Shown here piece by piece: positions 1-10,019 of a DNA stretch of 64,000 nt. The notes beneath the pieces were generated by a model, which saw only the letters and a list, made by a program, of their open reading frames with translations, searched no databases and was not told the DNA's origin. Source of the stretch: Trichobilharzia szidati (taxonomy: Eukaryota > Platyhelminthes > Trematoda > Strigeidida > Schistosomatidae); contig OX235277.1 in NCBI GenBank assembly GCA_944472155.2, positions 8,256,804 to 8,320,803 of the forward strand, read 5' to 3'. Position 1 is the stretch's first letter, and each line of letters begins with the position of its first letter. Both the position numbers and the translations under genes were made by a program.

Positions 1-240
1 GGCGTACAAATAAGCAGGTTCATCATTGTATTTCCGAATATCATCCAGCATGGTTAAGAAAAGGACAAGCAAGATGTATTCGTAGATAGCTTTGTTTTAG
101 CACACCTTGTAGACAGTGAGCAGTAGGCTGACGTCAATACAGCATTTAAAATTATTTATCGCATTCTTATTTATCCTTATTTTGCTTTACGAGTTCATCT
201 TCTACATACAGCTGAAGCAGTAGGAATTCTGAATTGGATT
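1..240 (+). mobile_element. Penelope-like element (PLE-1) remnant, GIY-YIG C-terminal part
   Basis: The DNA aligns by eye with 38.57-38.83 kb and encodes, with several stops, the C-terminal part of a PLE GIY-YIG endonuclease. Readable segments are LAHLVDSE, AFKIIYRI and LLHTAEAVGI. The upstream reverse transcriptase lies outside the window or is lost. Stops and indels mark it as dead. Confidence 0.75.
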
Positions 241-940
241 GTTGATGGTTTTCTCTACCATGTTTAATAAGTAGAACTGAGGAGGCATCAGCAGTTGAAC
301 TTCGATTGCTTTATAAAATCAATCAATATTCTGACCTGCAAACATACATTGTAAGACTATTATTATAATAAAATTGGTCCTTTAATACTGTTTCCTTTTA
401 ACAATTAGTTCTTTGATATAACATTACTAAAGCCAACGGTTTTCTCTAAATTACTCCAGAGAACTTGAATAAGTGACCTCAATAGAATGTCAGCAAGTTG
501 AACTTTATTCTTTGTTTTTCAAAGCAAATTGACACGATTGAAACATCAAAAACACACTGATAATTACATCGACAACCAAACCAAAAAAAACGATATTGAT
601 TTTACCAAATAATGAGGTATAATTGAGCGAATTACTACGAGCGAAGCAAATTAGTAGTCGAACTGAGAATTGTTCATAAAATCACAGCTGAAAATTTTGA
701 GCAAAAATTGTTGGATGTTTTGTTTGAGATTTGTCACTGCTGCAGGAGTAGTCTGCGTCGACTCCCAGTTTATAGATAGAGTGTGAATTGATTCGGAGTG
801 TTGACCACTTCGCTTATCGGGAAATTTGTATCAGGCAAACTTAGTTAATTGTCAAATAAACTGAGCAGTAGCATTAAGGAGCACAAGAAAAGACCTAAAT
901 GATAAAAATAATTGTGGAACTATTGGTGATAACATAAATA
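241..940. other. AT-rich DNA, nothing recognised
   Basis: I see no coding stretch with family resemblance, no tRNA-like boxes and no clear repeat partner in the window. Short ORFs here are composition-driven. Confidence 0.5.
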
Positions 941-944
941 AGAG

Positions 945-1445
945 AGAGTATAAGTCATCTACTGTTATATCATACAAAGAGGGGACATCTGAGACCCTAC
1001 GTAGGTTTCTTAATAAACCAGGAATTAGGGTGGCATTCAAACCTACAAACTCACTCAGCCGGCACAAGCTGTGTAGGTTAAAGGACCCTGTAGGTTGATC
1101 CAATTAGACAAAATAATATAATTTACAAAATACCCTGCAATGACTGTGAGTGAGGTCAACTACATAGTTCAATCTAGTAGGTTGGAGTAGTCAGATTGTT
1201 GGTTGTTGGCTAAGGGAAGAATGGTTGACCCTGAAAATATAAGTAATTTAGAAAAATGCTCAGCATGTGCACTACATGCATTAACACGAATCCACACAAT
1301 AGGGTGAGAGAGGGTAAAGATTCTAAGAAGTAATCTATGTAGGTGGAGAGAGAGATGGTTGATTACTGAATACTGTCTGGTTCAGTGAGTCTACACACCC
1401 AACACATGCAATAGAAATGACTCAATACAAATACCCAAGATATCT
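945..1445 (+). mobile_element. PLE remnant, linker between RT and GIY-YIG
   Basis: Broken translation reads SETLRRFLNKPGIRVAFKPT, then a stop-interrupted KDPV and YNLQ segment leading into the CxxC region that precedes the GIY-YIG domain in PLEs. The same stretch, equally decayed, recurs at 39.32-39.79 kb, including the non-coding DNA that follows. No open frame survives; the antisense ORF over it is a shadow. Confidence 0.65.
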
Positions 1446-1720
1446 ATGGAAGATATTTTTACCGCCAGTTAAATCAGAATAGGATAATAAATAATCTCAA
1501 AATTCTATTTCAATTCAAGCACATCACAACATTCTAACAAATTGCTTATTTTGACTATAAAAGCACTCGTCTCATTCCCCATCTGATTGTAATTGATCAA
1601 TAACACTCATATTATTATTATTTCTGAATGTATTTTATCTTGTATTGATTTCATTCAAATGTCTAACCATCAGTTTTTACTCATGTATGTTAATGAAGGG
1701 AAAACGTTGTGTGAGTAGTG

Positions 1721-1870
1721 CCTTGATATGATTATGAGTGGCAATATATTGTGCTCGAAAGGTGGTCATCAGTTAATATCACTGTGTAACACTGTGTGAT
1801 TTATCAAAATAAAATCTTATCTATAATGGAGTTATACTCCACCACAGTGCCCACGTTTTATACTTATATT
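1721..1870 (+). repeat. Repeat end shared with 8.82-8.96 kb, hammerhead-like
   Basis: About 140 bp match 8828-8965, including the trailing TCTACCACAGTGC-type end. It begins with a TTGAT-type arm, a stem II half, GCTCGAAA and a downstream ATCA arm. This copy has GAAAGGTGGTC where the other has GAAACGTC. Likely a PLE terminal repeat, inferred from its resemblance to other PLE ends in the window. Confidence 0.5.
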
Positions 1871-1949
1871 TTTAAAGTACTAATTGACGACGAAGTCTCA
1901 TTGCAGTAGAAACAGGCTCATGTGTCGTATTTCGACTATGTTTTGTATA

Positions 1950-2130
1950 CATTTTGTCTACGAGCTCGTCTTGTAACCAGAAGGTTCTGGATTATTAACC
2001 CGATGCATGCGTTATGAGGAAGAGTTCAAAACTATTATGAAATAGCTGTACAGTACTCCCAGGTGTTTTTCCAATAGTTCTGTAACTGGTGTCAGCCCAT
2101 GGCAAAATCCTCCAACCAGTCATGCCTCAT
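1950..2130 (+). mobile_element. SINE-A copy, degenerate
   Basis: Order matches the SINE-A consensus: GTCTACGAGCTCG, CTTGTAACCAGAAGG, a decayed B box, a decayed hammerhead-like region, ACAGTACTCCCAGG, then GTCAGCCCATGG and AATCCTCC. The GTCC/GGAC stem II is lost, so it is an old copy. Confidence 0.65.
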
Positions 2131-2820
2131 TTCCCAGTTTATGTCAACAAACGACCTGTGTGCTGATTAGCACTTCACTTGATCTTGCGTTACCGTTTTA
2201 AGATATGGTCATAGAAAGTAGAAGACATGAAATATCTAGCTATCTTTGACCACGGGTGTTTGCCTTCCTAATTTTATGTTGAGTGGTATAATATGGCGAC
2301 CGATACTAGAGTGAGGCAGAGAGTATTAGCCAAGGAGTGTAAGGACCCGAAAACCGATGTTTCGTGTTCTGAACTCAAGATACTGAATTTTGCTTTGGGT
2401 TCCACAAATAACCAAGACTTTCCTGAGTTGAGTAAAATAGTACGAAAATATCCCAACGATAGTAAGTAAGACAGTTATTGGGCCTGAACCCTGAGGTATT
2501 GCTCAACAATCACAAAATATCAAAACGCAACTTAGTCTAAACAGTGACGTAGAGCACTAATGAGAATCAAGTAGAATATCCCCAAGAAGGTGAGACTACA
2601 AATTTCATAAAACACAAAATAATTGAGCAAAGAATATCCTTTCCGATAATTTCCCCTTCTAACTCTAGAATTATTTATATATGTTTATGTGCATAGAATA
2701 TTCTAGAATAGTTGTCATTACCAATATTAATGTTTTTTAAATAATATCGATTTGTAAAGTAAGATCACAATGAAATTAAAGTTCATTGAATATGCCTAAA
2801 TTATAATAATAATAAAGATT
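2131..2820. other. Unclassified AT-rich DNA
   Basis: No recognised protein, RNA or repeat. The 60-codon antisense ORF at 2274-2456 has no resemblance to anything I know. Confidence 0.4.
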
Positions 2821-2824
2821 TTAT

Positions 2825-2938
2825 AGCAAATAGAATATCAACTACAATTAAGGAAATTTCTACAAAACTTTGAGGGTCATCCAAACCTAGATGCCCAAGA
2901 TAATGATAATGTCTGAACTAGCTTCTTTTGACGCATAA
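2825..2938 (-). repeat. Inverted copy of the PLE-1 end
   Basis: Read on the minus strand it matches 3714-3832 nearly base for base: the last codons of the PLE ORF (LVQTLSLSW-type), the stop and about 70 bp of 3' flank. It sits directly upstream of a plus-strand PLE, giving the inverted terminal arrangement known for Penelope-like elements. Confidence 0.75.
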
Positions 2939-2939
2939 A

Positions 2940-3832
2940 TTAGGCTTCTTAATGTGGATAAAAAAGACACTAGTAGAAGATGCCACAATCAGTAGAATTG
3001 TATATAAAAAATCTACTTCAAAGGGTCGGTACACTAATTTCCTCAGTTTCGTGCCCCTTGAAATACAAAAGCAATCTGATAAAGTGCTTGGTTCACAGAG
3101 CAAGAGCAATTTGCTCAGGTGAATGTTTTGATGAGGAACTTAATCATATCAAACGGGTGCTGAGTGAAAATGGTTATCCAGAAAAGTTTATTGATAAGAA
3201 TATGAATCTAAAATCAAAGCAGCCCAAGGTACCAACAGTTCCTTAAACGGCCTTATTCTTAAAAATGCAGTTTCTCGAGGACAAGATCAGCGAGATACTA
3301 ACACAGTGCCTTGCAAATGCGGTGGAAAGAGCATTCTCTGCTGCCGAATTACGCTGTATCTTTCAAACCACTCCTCTTTTGCTTTCCGAAGTAAAAGATA
3401 AACTGCCTAATTCCGTCTCTTCCGTATGTATCTAGCAATTTAACTGCTCCTGTGGAGCCAGTTACATAGTCTGTACAATTTGGCGTGTTTCTCGTTGAAT
3501 TTCCGAACATCACCCTGCTTAGTGGTTAAGCAAAGGACAAACAAAATCTATTCGGAGAACTATTCTATCTCATCTTGTGGATACAGAACACAAGATTGAC
3601 GTTAATCATGCTTTCAGGGTCATTTACCATATACCAACAGATCTCAATTTTGCCTTAAGAGTTCGACTACTAAACATTGCTGAGGCTGTAGAGATCCCTA
3701 TTAATAAGCCTAATATATGCATCCAAAAGACGTTAGTTCAGACATTATCATTATCTTGGCCATCTAGGTTCAAATGACCCTCAATGTTTTGTAGAAATTT
3801 CGTTAATAGTTGATACTCTATTCGCTATTATA
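2940..3832 (+). pseudogene. PLE-1 reverse transcriptase thumb and GIY-YIG endonuclease, broken
   Basis: The DNA encodes the C-terminal half of a Penelope-like polyprotein. In order: RT thumb (TNFLSFVPL, then NGYPEKFIDKNM), the linker, a cysteine pair (FNCSCGASYI), and the GIY-YIG C-terminal part ending LNIAEAVEI and NICIQKTLVQ. Frameshifts near 3040 and stops near 3245 and 3436 break it. The YIG motif is mutated to YIV. An inverted end copy precedes it at 2825-2938. PLEs use the RT to copy RNA at a nicked target and GIY-YIG to nick DNA; this copy is inactive. Confidence 0.85.
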
Positions 3833-3889
3833 TGTTTATTATTATTATAATTCAAGCATCTTTATTGGAATGTAATTCCATTGTGATCT

Positions 3890-4475
3890 TACTTTACAAG
3901 GAAAGCACAAAGGAAATCGCCCTAACATATAGAAAGGACATCTCAGAAATCACTACAAGACTCTTCAAACCTTCTGGAATTGACGTCGTACACAAACCAA
4001 CAAAATCACTTCACTCATCTCTGTGTCAACCGAAAGACTCAACAGCGAACGAAGATAAAACCAACATCATCTACAAAATAAACTGTAACAAGTGCGTAAA
4101 ACACTACGTTGGCCAAAGTGGACGTCCTCTTTGTCTTCGTATCCACGAACATAAACTAGCTGTCAAAATACATGACATCCACTCCCTTGTATCACTCGCT
4201 GCATACAGACAACTACGGACATCAGTTCGACTGGGACAATCAACGTTCAAATATTAGACAGAGGAAACAAGAAGAATGCTGGAGAAGTTTTAGGAGCTTG
4301 ACATTCCAGTGAATCATTAATCAATAGACACACCGACATAGACAAAATTTATGCGCTGAAGATGCCACCTAGTAGAGTGATGAACGCTTTGCAAATTAAC
4401 TATCCAGCCCAGAGAACACAACCACATCAAAATCATCCACCTGAGCTACAAACCTTCTCCATCGTATCTAATGAC
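3890..4475 (+). mobile_element. PLE-2 C-terminal fragment and 3' tail
   Basis: A largely open frame encodes the linker (LFKPSGIDVVHKPTKSLHSS), a CxxC pair (CNKC) and GIY-YIG core with YVGQSGRPLCLRIHEHKL, followed by SLVSLAAYR. The canonical first GIY tyrosine is the Y of IIYKINC. The frame ends after the EHK/H region. Related copies lie at 32.0-32.7 and 47.4-48.0 kb. The 3' tail includes a hammerhead-like fold at 4352-4393. Confidence 0.8.
4352..4393 (+). ncRNA. Hammerhead-like motif in the PLE-2 tail
   Basis: Stem I TGCG (4352-4355) pairs with TGCA (4390-4393) through one G.U. Core CTGAAGA is canonical (4356-4362), then one extra T, stem II CCACC/AGTGA-type, then GAAC in place of GAAA and a GCTT cleavage region. 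The sister copy at 32629 keeps GAAA. This copy is probably weak or inactive. Confidence 0.5.
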
Positions 4476-4529
4476 TACTATTCTAGAACATTCTATGTAT
4501 ATAAACATATATATGTATATGAAATTGTA

Positions 4530-4573
4530 GAGCCAGAGGAAGAGGAATTTACCGAAACGGATATTCTTTGCTC
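4530..4573 (+). ncRNA. Hammerhead-like motif at a PLE-1 end
   Basis: Stem I GAGC (4530-4533) pairs perfectly with GCTC (4570-4573). Between them lie a decayed core (CAGAGGA), ACC then GAAAC, and a TTCTTT cleavage region. The order matches the PLE-1 ends at 11265, 39160 and 51700. Core mutations argue against activity. Confidence 0.5.
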
Positions 4574-4601
4574 ATTTATTTTGTTTTTTATAGATCTCTG
4601 A

Positions 4602-4880
4602 ATGAATATTTTCATTCAAAACTCTGTCATCAACAATCACACTACAGATAGATCTCGGAGACGGTTCAAGGTCACGGTCGACTTCACTCAATCCAGTAAA
4701 ATCTCAGTCATACAACAGCACATCATCAATACCATTACACAGCGGCATAGAGAAGCATTAACACTAAAGATTGAACCAAGACTAAGTCATCATATGATAT
4801 GCAAACATTAGAACAGTGATATACAGTCTGCAGGAAAGAGGAATATTAATCATGAAGTTAGTTGAAACATACAAGTAAGT
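4602..4880. other. Unclassified short segment
   Basis: Contains a 69-codon ORF at 4602-4811 without resemblance to a known family. No boxes or repeats recognised. Confidence 0.35.
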
Positions 4881-4891
4881 ACAAACATGTT

Positions 4892-4940
4892 TGCAGGATT
4901 ATAGGAGCTTGTTTTATTTCGTGGATACTCATCAACTGCA
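4892..4940 (-). ncRNA. Hammerhead-like motif, left foldback arm
   Basis: Minus strand: TGCAG (4936-4940), core TTGATGA (4929-4935), short stem II, GAAA, a TAATC cleavage region, then CTGCA (4892-4896). Only C3 to T departs from the canonical core. Stem III is poorer than in the right arm. Confidence 0.5.
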
Positions 4941-5494
4941 TACATCCTAAACAAAATGAAATTATAAGTTTCAAAAAAGGTTTTGGAACATACTTTTTTC
5001 ATAATTACTTGGAGTTATAGATGAAAAATTTATTTCATTTTTGTTTTGGCTTTTTGTCAGTATGCCTGTGTGTTTGTCTTGTTACGAAACATTCTATTCA
5101 ATTTTGACTTTCACTTGCTAAGTTGAACTGACTATCAAGTTTCTAAATACACTTAATTGTCTGTTTAAGTTGAAAAATGTTGCTTTACTATTCACCCCAC
5201 CCTCTTAAACTCTCCACCACAAGATATGTAAATTCACTCTGTTCTCTGACCCTGATCCTGTATTATGCCTTTAAGCAATCTGTGTTTTCCAATAGAAATC
5301 TGAACTCTAACCCCTCTTATCTAATTCCACTATATATAATTAGATGTCTATTTTGACACTGAATAATCTGTCTACCTACATCAAATTCTGGAATTATTTC
5401 CCTTATGCCTTCTATCTATAACTCCAAGTAATTATGAAAAAGGATGTTCCAAAACCTTTTTTGAAACTTATAATTTGATTTTGCTTAGGATGTA

Positions 5495-5543
5495 TGCAGT
5501 TGATGAGTATCCACGAAATAAAAGGAGCTCGTATTATCCTGCA
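5495..5543 (+). ncRNA. Hammerhead-like motif, right foldback arm
   Basis: Stem I TGCAG (5495-5499) pairs with CTGCA (5539-5543). Core TTGATGA (5500-5506) is followed immediately by stem II GT...AC with loop ATCC, then GAAA (5515-5518). Stem III starts with four A/T pairs, contains the palindrome GAGCTC, and ends in cleavage triplet ATC (5536-5538). Topology is that of a hammerhead; deviations are C3 to T and a two-pair stem II. Confidence 0.55.
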
Positions 5544-5564
5544 AACATGTTCGTTCTTTCTCTC

Positions 5565-6870
5565 TTCAAACTAATAAAGGCAACCTGTTGTATGATATCC
5601 AAGTAAATATTATTATTGTGATTAGCTCGCCAAAGAGGGATTTTTCAAACAGTTATTCTGTCACATGGAAGAAACATCAGTCATTGAAGTCGTGAAGCTT
5701 GTCGAATGAATTGTCTAGGATCTGTGTTGCGCATGCCAGGTTGTAGTTTAAATCGTCATGCAATGTAAGCTGACATGGAATTAAGCTGGAGAAAGGTTGA
5801 AGATGGTCAAATGAAAACATGACCTTAATCCACGAAGTCGCCTACTTTTGACTGAAGTTAGGGAGATGTAGACTAGCCTGGTTGAGTTCCTTGTGACTGT
5901 CGATAACATGGGTGAACGACATTACTGGTAATCTATTATTTTTAAAACTTAATGTCTTCCTATACACGGGAAATATTCACTAGATAGACCTTTTTTTATG
6001 TTAGCACGATATTCTAAAAGTACCAATATTTACTTGGGACGAAAAATGACAAATCTACTTGACTAGGGATTCATTAACTGCATTCATATAAGTTGAATGA
6101 GAATAGGAAATCAACACAAATGAGATTTTTGAAAGTTCACTCCGCTCCTACAACATTTCAATTTATTAATTGATAAGACAAAAATGATTAAACGAGACGG
6201 ACGTAGAGATGCACGGAACTTAGTTTTGAATCATACAAGTTACTTTTTCATTTTGTCATTTATTTTTCTGTTTGAACAGGCGGTTTTCCTCACAATTCTT
6301 TCCTCTGTTTCTATGTGTTTATTCATGAGAAAAGAGACTTAGCTTATCCAGTGATTTGATTGGTTGAATCAAGTCAAGTCTGTAATTTTATACTGACCAA
6401 TCAAATTGCTGATTTTGTGTCTAACCGATATAGGCAAATTCATTTTTTGGCTACTACATGAATCATCCTACTTCCTTGTACTTCCTCGTTATCAAAAAGG
6501 AATTTTATCATTTTATGTTATTCATATGCATTTTTGAAGATTATATAACTAAATTTACTATTTTGGCATTAATGAATGTTATGTGTGCCTCCTTGAAAGG
6601 TAAGTAATATTTATATATGTGTATATATATGTAAATGACTGTGGAATATATGCTACTTTGGTAACTTGTGTAAGCATGGCGAAGTTACGGAGGTACCAGT
6701 GCATAATTTGCCATTTCGAAATTCTTTACTTATGACTACACCGGTGAATACGTTCTCTGTTACTGTAGATTTTAGATTGAATAACCTTCATTAAAAGATA
6801 TTCCGGCTCTGCACAAAGTAGTCTAGAATAATCGCCAATAGCATTATTGATGTTTATTCTATAAATGTCC
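5565..6870. other. Unclassified AT-rich DNA
   Basis: No recognised coding, tRNA-like or repeat content apart from a short inverted pair (ATTTGATTGGT near 6355 and its complement near 6400). Confidence 0.4.
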
Positions 6871-6879
6871 CAACCAAGT

Positions 6880-7070
6880 TCACTTCCAACACTTTCATAA
6901 CTATGGGCATCGGGTATATGATGTTCATTATAATGAAGGTTTCTTGCGAATTTCCCAATGAATGAAAAACAAAACGATATTGTCGTTTTTACTGACGTCT
7001 CGCTATTTAATACTGCTGCTAATAGCTTTATCAAGGTATTATTAAACCATAATTTACAAAATCTCAGCTT
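6880..7070 (-). repeat. Inverted PLE-3 terminal repeat with hammerhead-like fold
   Basis: On the minus strand this matches the PLE-3 end at 13.0-13.13 kb: GCTGAGATTTTGTAAATT, then TTGATAAA, stem II GCTATT...AATAGC, GAGACGTC, AGTA. It lies upstream of and inverted to the plus-strand PLE-3 at 7185-8110. GAAAC is mutated to GAGAC here. Confidence 0.65.
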
Positions 7071-7184
7071 ATTTGTAACAACTTAATCATCGTTCCTCAA
7101 CATAGGGTGGATCATCGCACCCTATCATCAAAAAGGTTTCAGTTGTTTCAAGTCTTCTTAGACGAGCACACCCTTTGATGTTAA

Positions 7185-8110
7185 CGGATGAGAAAGAGAA
7201 GAAAGAAGAAATATAAAAGATTACTGAGACTCTTGAACAAAATAACTACCCAAAGAACTTCATCAACAAAATCAACACTGACAATAACTATCGTCACAAA
7301 CGTAGTCCAGAAACATGGACCTCAACAGTTGTCATTCCATATAAAGCAGAGACGTCAGAAGATATCAGAAGAGTACTCAGTAAGTACGACATCAGACGCC
7401 CTACAAAGCAACCTTGTCCATATAAAAGACCAAATCCCTAAAGATTCTTCATCTAATTGTGTCTACAAAATCAAATGCATGCTTAGAATGTGATGCGATG
7501 CACATCGAACAAACATCGCTAGTGAGAAATCAAAATCAGAAGAAATGAACACCGTAAAGCATCTGTTTGACCACCGAGAAATCCAGTTAGTGAACTCGAA
7601 AAGCTTGAAACATCATCAGCCATAAATTGTCTACAGGCTATAGAAACACGCCACAAATTGATTTCGATAATATTGAAATCATCATTCAGAAAAACTTCAG
7701 AAATCATAAAGAACGTCTAATATCATCAGAAGCACTGTATATCAAATGGAATCCAGATTGCCTGAACTGAATGTGAATGATGGATTAAAAAAGAATTTGA
7801 CCTGGTTAGAACACCACCCCGTGACAAAATCAACACGAATGTGAAAAGTAATTCTATTATGTAAACAAACGCTGCTTTTATAATTTTACACACTTAATAA
7901 ATCCAACAATCTACACATCATGTTTTTGTTATCTTCACCAATTGGCCAACTTGACCCCATGCTGAGGAACGATGATCAAGTTGTTATATATAAGCAGAAA
8001 TTTTATAAATTCTGGTTTTATAAAGCTCTGATAAGGCTATTAGCACTAAATAAGGAAATGTCGGTGAAAACCACAATCTCATTTCGTATTTCATTCATTG
8101 GGAAAAACAA
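7185..8110 (+). mobile_element. PLE-3 fragment: linker, GIY-YIG relic and terminal repeat
   Basis: The reading passes through KITTQRTSSTKSTL (GYP.KFI-like thumb end), a linker, then NCVYKIKC (the GIY tyrosine region) with stops soon after, EEMNTVKHL, and a decayed tail. The terminal repeat at 7985-8105 repeats the PLE-3 end, with a corrupted hammerhead-like region (CTGATAAGGCTATT). Frameshifts break it throughout. Confidence 0.7.
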
Positions 8111-8149
8111 AAAACCTTGATCATATTGATGCGTGTTGTCTCAATATTA

Positions 8150-8323
8150 TTGGTTTGTTAAGGTCACGATGGATTTACAGTTCGAGAATGATTCGTTAGT
8201 TGTAATAAGCATACGAAATGCAATAGTGTACAGAATATCAGAAAATTTAGGAAACAAATCCGGAATAGTTAAAATCTTGATGTCCAAGGTAGGGAAAGCG
8301 TTTGAACCAATTTTCTTTTGATA
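8150..8323 (-). mobile_element. PLE-1 3' end, truncated by the assembly gap
   Basis: On the minus strand the DNA reads KRKLVQTLSLPW followed by a stop, the conserved C-terminus of PLE-1, then about 150 bp of 3' flank. The rest is hidden in the run of N. Confidence 0.6.
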
Positions 8324-8819
8324 NNNNNNNNNNNNNNNNNNNNNNNNNNNNNNNNNNNNNNNNNNNNNNNNNNNNNNNNNNNNNNNNNNNNNNNNNNNNN
8401 NNNNNNNNNNNNNNNNNNNNNNNNNNNNNNNNNNNNNNNNNNNNNNNNNNNNNNNNNNNNNNNNNNNNNNNNNNNNNNNNNNNNNNNNNNNNNNNNNNNN
8501 NNNNNNNNNNNNNNNNNNNNNNNNNNNNNNNNNNNNNNNNNNNNNNNNNNNNNNNNNNNNNNNNNNNNNNNNNNNNNNNNNNNNNNNNNNNNNNNNNNNN
8601 NNNNNNNNNNNNNNNNNNNNNNNNNNNNNNNNNNNNNNNNNNNNNNNNNNNNNNNNNNNNNNNNNNNNNNNNNNNNNNNNNNNNNNNNNNNNNNNNNNNN
8701 NNNNNNNNNNNNNNNNNNNNNNNNNNNNNNNNNNNNNNNNNNNNNNNNNNNNNNNNNNNNNNNNNNNNNNNNNNNNNNNNNNNNNNNNNNNNNNNNNNNN
8801 NNNNNNNNNNNNNNNNNNN
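8324..8819. other. Assembly gap (N run)
   Basis: 496 undetermined bases. ORFs drawn through it are meaningless. Confidence 0.99.
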
Positions 8820-8965
8820 GATTAAGACCTTGATATGAATATGAGCAATAAATTGTGCTCGAAACGTCATCAATAAATATTACTGTATAACACTGTGAGA
8901 CTCTATCAAAATAAAATTTACCCATAATGGAATTACACTCTACCACAGTGCACAAGTTTTAGTCT
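8820..8965 (+). repeat. Repeat end with hammerhead-like fold (partner of 1.72-1.87 kb)
   Basis: Stem I TTGAT (8830-8834) pairs with ATCAA (8869-8873). Core ATGAATAT (8835-8842) is degenerate. Stem II GAGC/GCTC (8843-8846, 8857-8860) is perfect, followed by GAAAC and cleavage triplet GTC (8866-8868). The remainder aligns with 1775-1870. Confidence 0.55.
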
Positions 8966-9109
8966 TATAAATCAAAATAAACCATCTGTGTAATCTACTC
9001 TGAAAGACAGACAGTAACAGCGCCAAAAGCCTGAAGAAACACAGTCTTCAACTTAACCACTGAGGGACTGCTAACCCCGAGCACAGAGAAAAAGTAGATT
9101 TCTTTAAAC

Positions 9110-9215
9110 GTTCAGCAATTTTGTAAAAATTATATTTGTAAAATCTCAGCGATATTGAAATGAGTAATTCCAACGTTTCGTTCGGCAATCTGGTCCGAAC
9201 TTCTTCAGGGAAATT
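9110..9215 (-). repeat. PLE-like terminal repeat with hammerhead-like fold
   Basis: Minus strand: TTCC (9209-9212) pairs with GGAA (9168-9171). Core CTGAAGA is canonical, one extra A follows, stem II GTTCGG/CCGAAC is six perfect pairs, then GAAAC and cleavage triplet GTT. Downstream, ATATCGCTGAGATTTTAC resembles the PLE-3 end. The same downstream sequence recurs inverted at 9893-9950. Confidence 0.6.
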
Positions 9216-9560
9216 AATCAAAATTAACATAACAGACGTTTATATATAAAAAAAACATCTCTTGTTTTTAAAAACTTTGTCCAATCATGAGTCATTCAAA
9301 AAGTATCAACAAGTATAATAAACAAAATTGTATGAGCTGTGATCAAAATTTGACCTCGGACTTACAAATATTGGTCTGCCTTTGTTAAACACTTTAAACA
9401 GAGTGTGTATGTGTGTGCGGGTAAACAGTTGTAAAACATTTCTTAACGTTTCCATAAGAAGAAATGGACAGTCGAGAATTTTGACCAAGTATTATTAATT
9501 AGTGATACAAATCCAACTTTTATTTATTAATCAGGATTTCCTTTGCATCAGCTTACATCA
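9216..9560. other. Unclassified
   Basis: Small antisense ORF at 9306-9488 has no recognised relatives. No repeat seen. Confidence 0.35.
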
Positions 9561-9565
9561 CGCCT

Positions 9566-9950
9566 TCATGTCTGTTCAACACTGTTAGTATCTAGAATTT
9601 TATGATTAGACGTATTTTCAAAATTATAGTGTTTAGTATTAGAGTTTAGTCTAAGCAGCCTGTCGAACTTATTGCATTGTCGTCTTTCTGAAGATTTAGC
9701 TGCTTTATTCGACCTACTGGAGTTTTCAGGTGACTCGACAGCTACGGATTTAGAATACGCATTCTGTTGCAGACAACGGAGACTGAAAACACGATGATTG
9801 TGCCAATTACACAGTTTCTTTGTTAATTTAATTCGATAGCAAAATAATTCAAATGAACTGTCGTCAAGATTTGACAGAATAGTTCTAAAATTGTTGGAAT
9901 TACTCATTTCAATATCGCTGAGATTTTACAAATATAATTTTTTACAAATG
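9566..9950 (-). pseudogene. Possible PLE N-terminal ORF fragment behind a terminal repeat
   Basis: A 113-codon minus ORF starts at 9907 inside the repeat (9893-9950) that also follows the hammerhead-like fold at 9168-9212. It contains NHRVFSLRCLQQN, which resembles the basic, RT-distal N-terminal region of PLE polyproteins. No RT motif is present. The assignment rests on position next to the repeat and weak similarity. Confidence 0.4.
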
Positions 9951-10017
9951 TCTACTTCTCACTCGGCGCCCAAATATTTTAGAACCATTCTGTCAAATCT
10001 TGAAGACAGTTCATTTA
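9848..10017. repeat. Inverted repeat, arms of about 48 bp
   Basis: 9848-9897 (AACTGTCGTCAAGATTTGAC, then AGAATAGTTCTAAAAT) is inverted at 9969-10017 with few mismatches. The spacer holds the terminal repeat and begins at its outer edge, so the arms are the coding start of the minus element and a foldback copy of it. Confidence 0.65.
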
Positions 10018-10019
10018 AA

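Larger units (their letters stand above)
4885..5562. mobile_element. ORF-less foldback element with hammerhead-like arms
   Basis: Two arms of about 140 bp, 4885-5024 and 5413-5562, are inverted copies (GGAGCTTG ... CAACTGCATACATCCTAA ... TTACTTGGAGTTATAGAT and its complement). The 390-bp interior is AT-rich and non-coding. Arm sequence is homologous to the PLE ends at 26.94-27.06 and 51.55-51.67 kb, so this is best read as a non-autonomous PLE derivative reduced to inverted ends plus 3' UTR-like filler. Confidence 0.7.

Noticed and set aside
8247..8955. Long ORFs across 8.3-8.8 kb
   Set aside because: They consist mostly of undetermined bases from the assembly gap.
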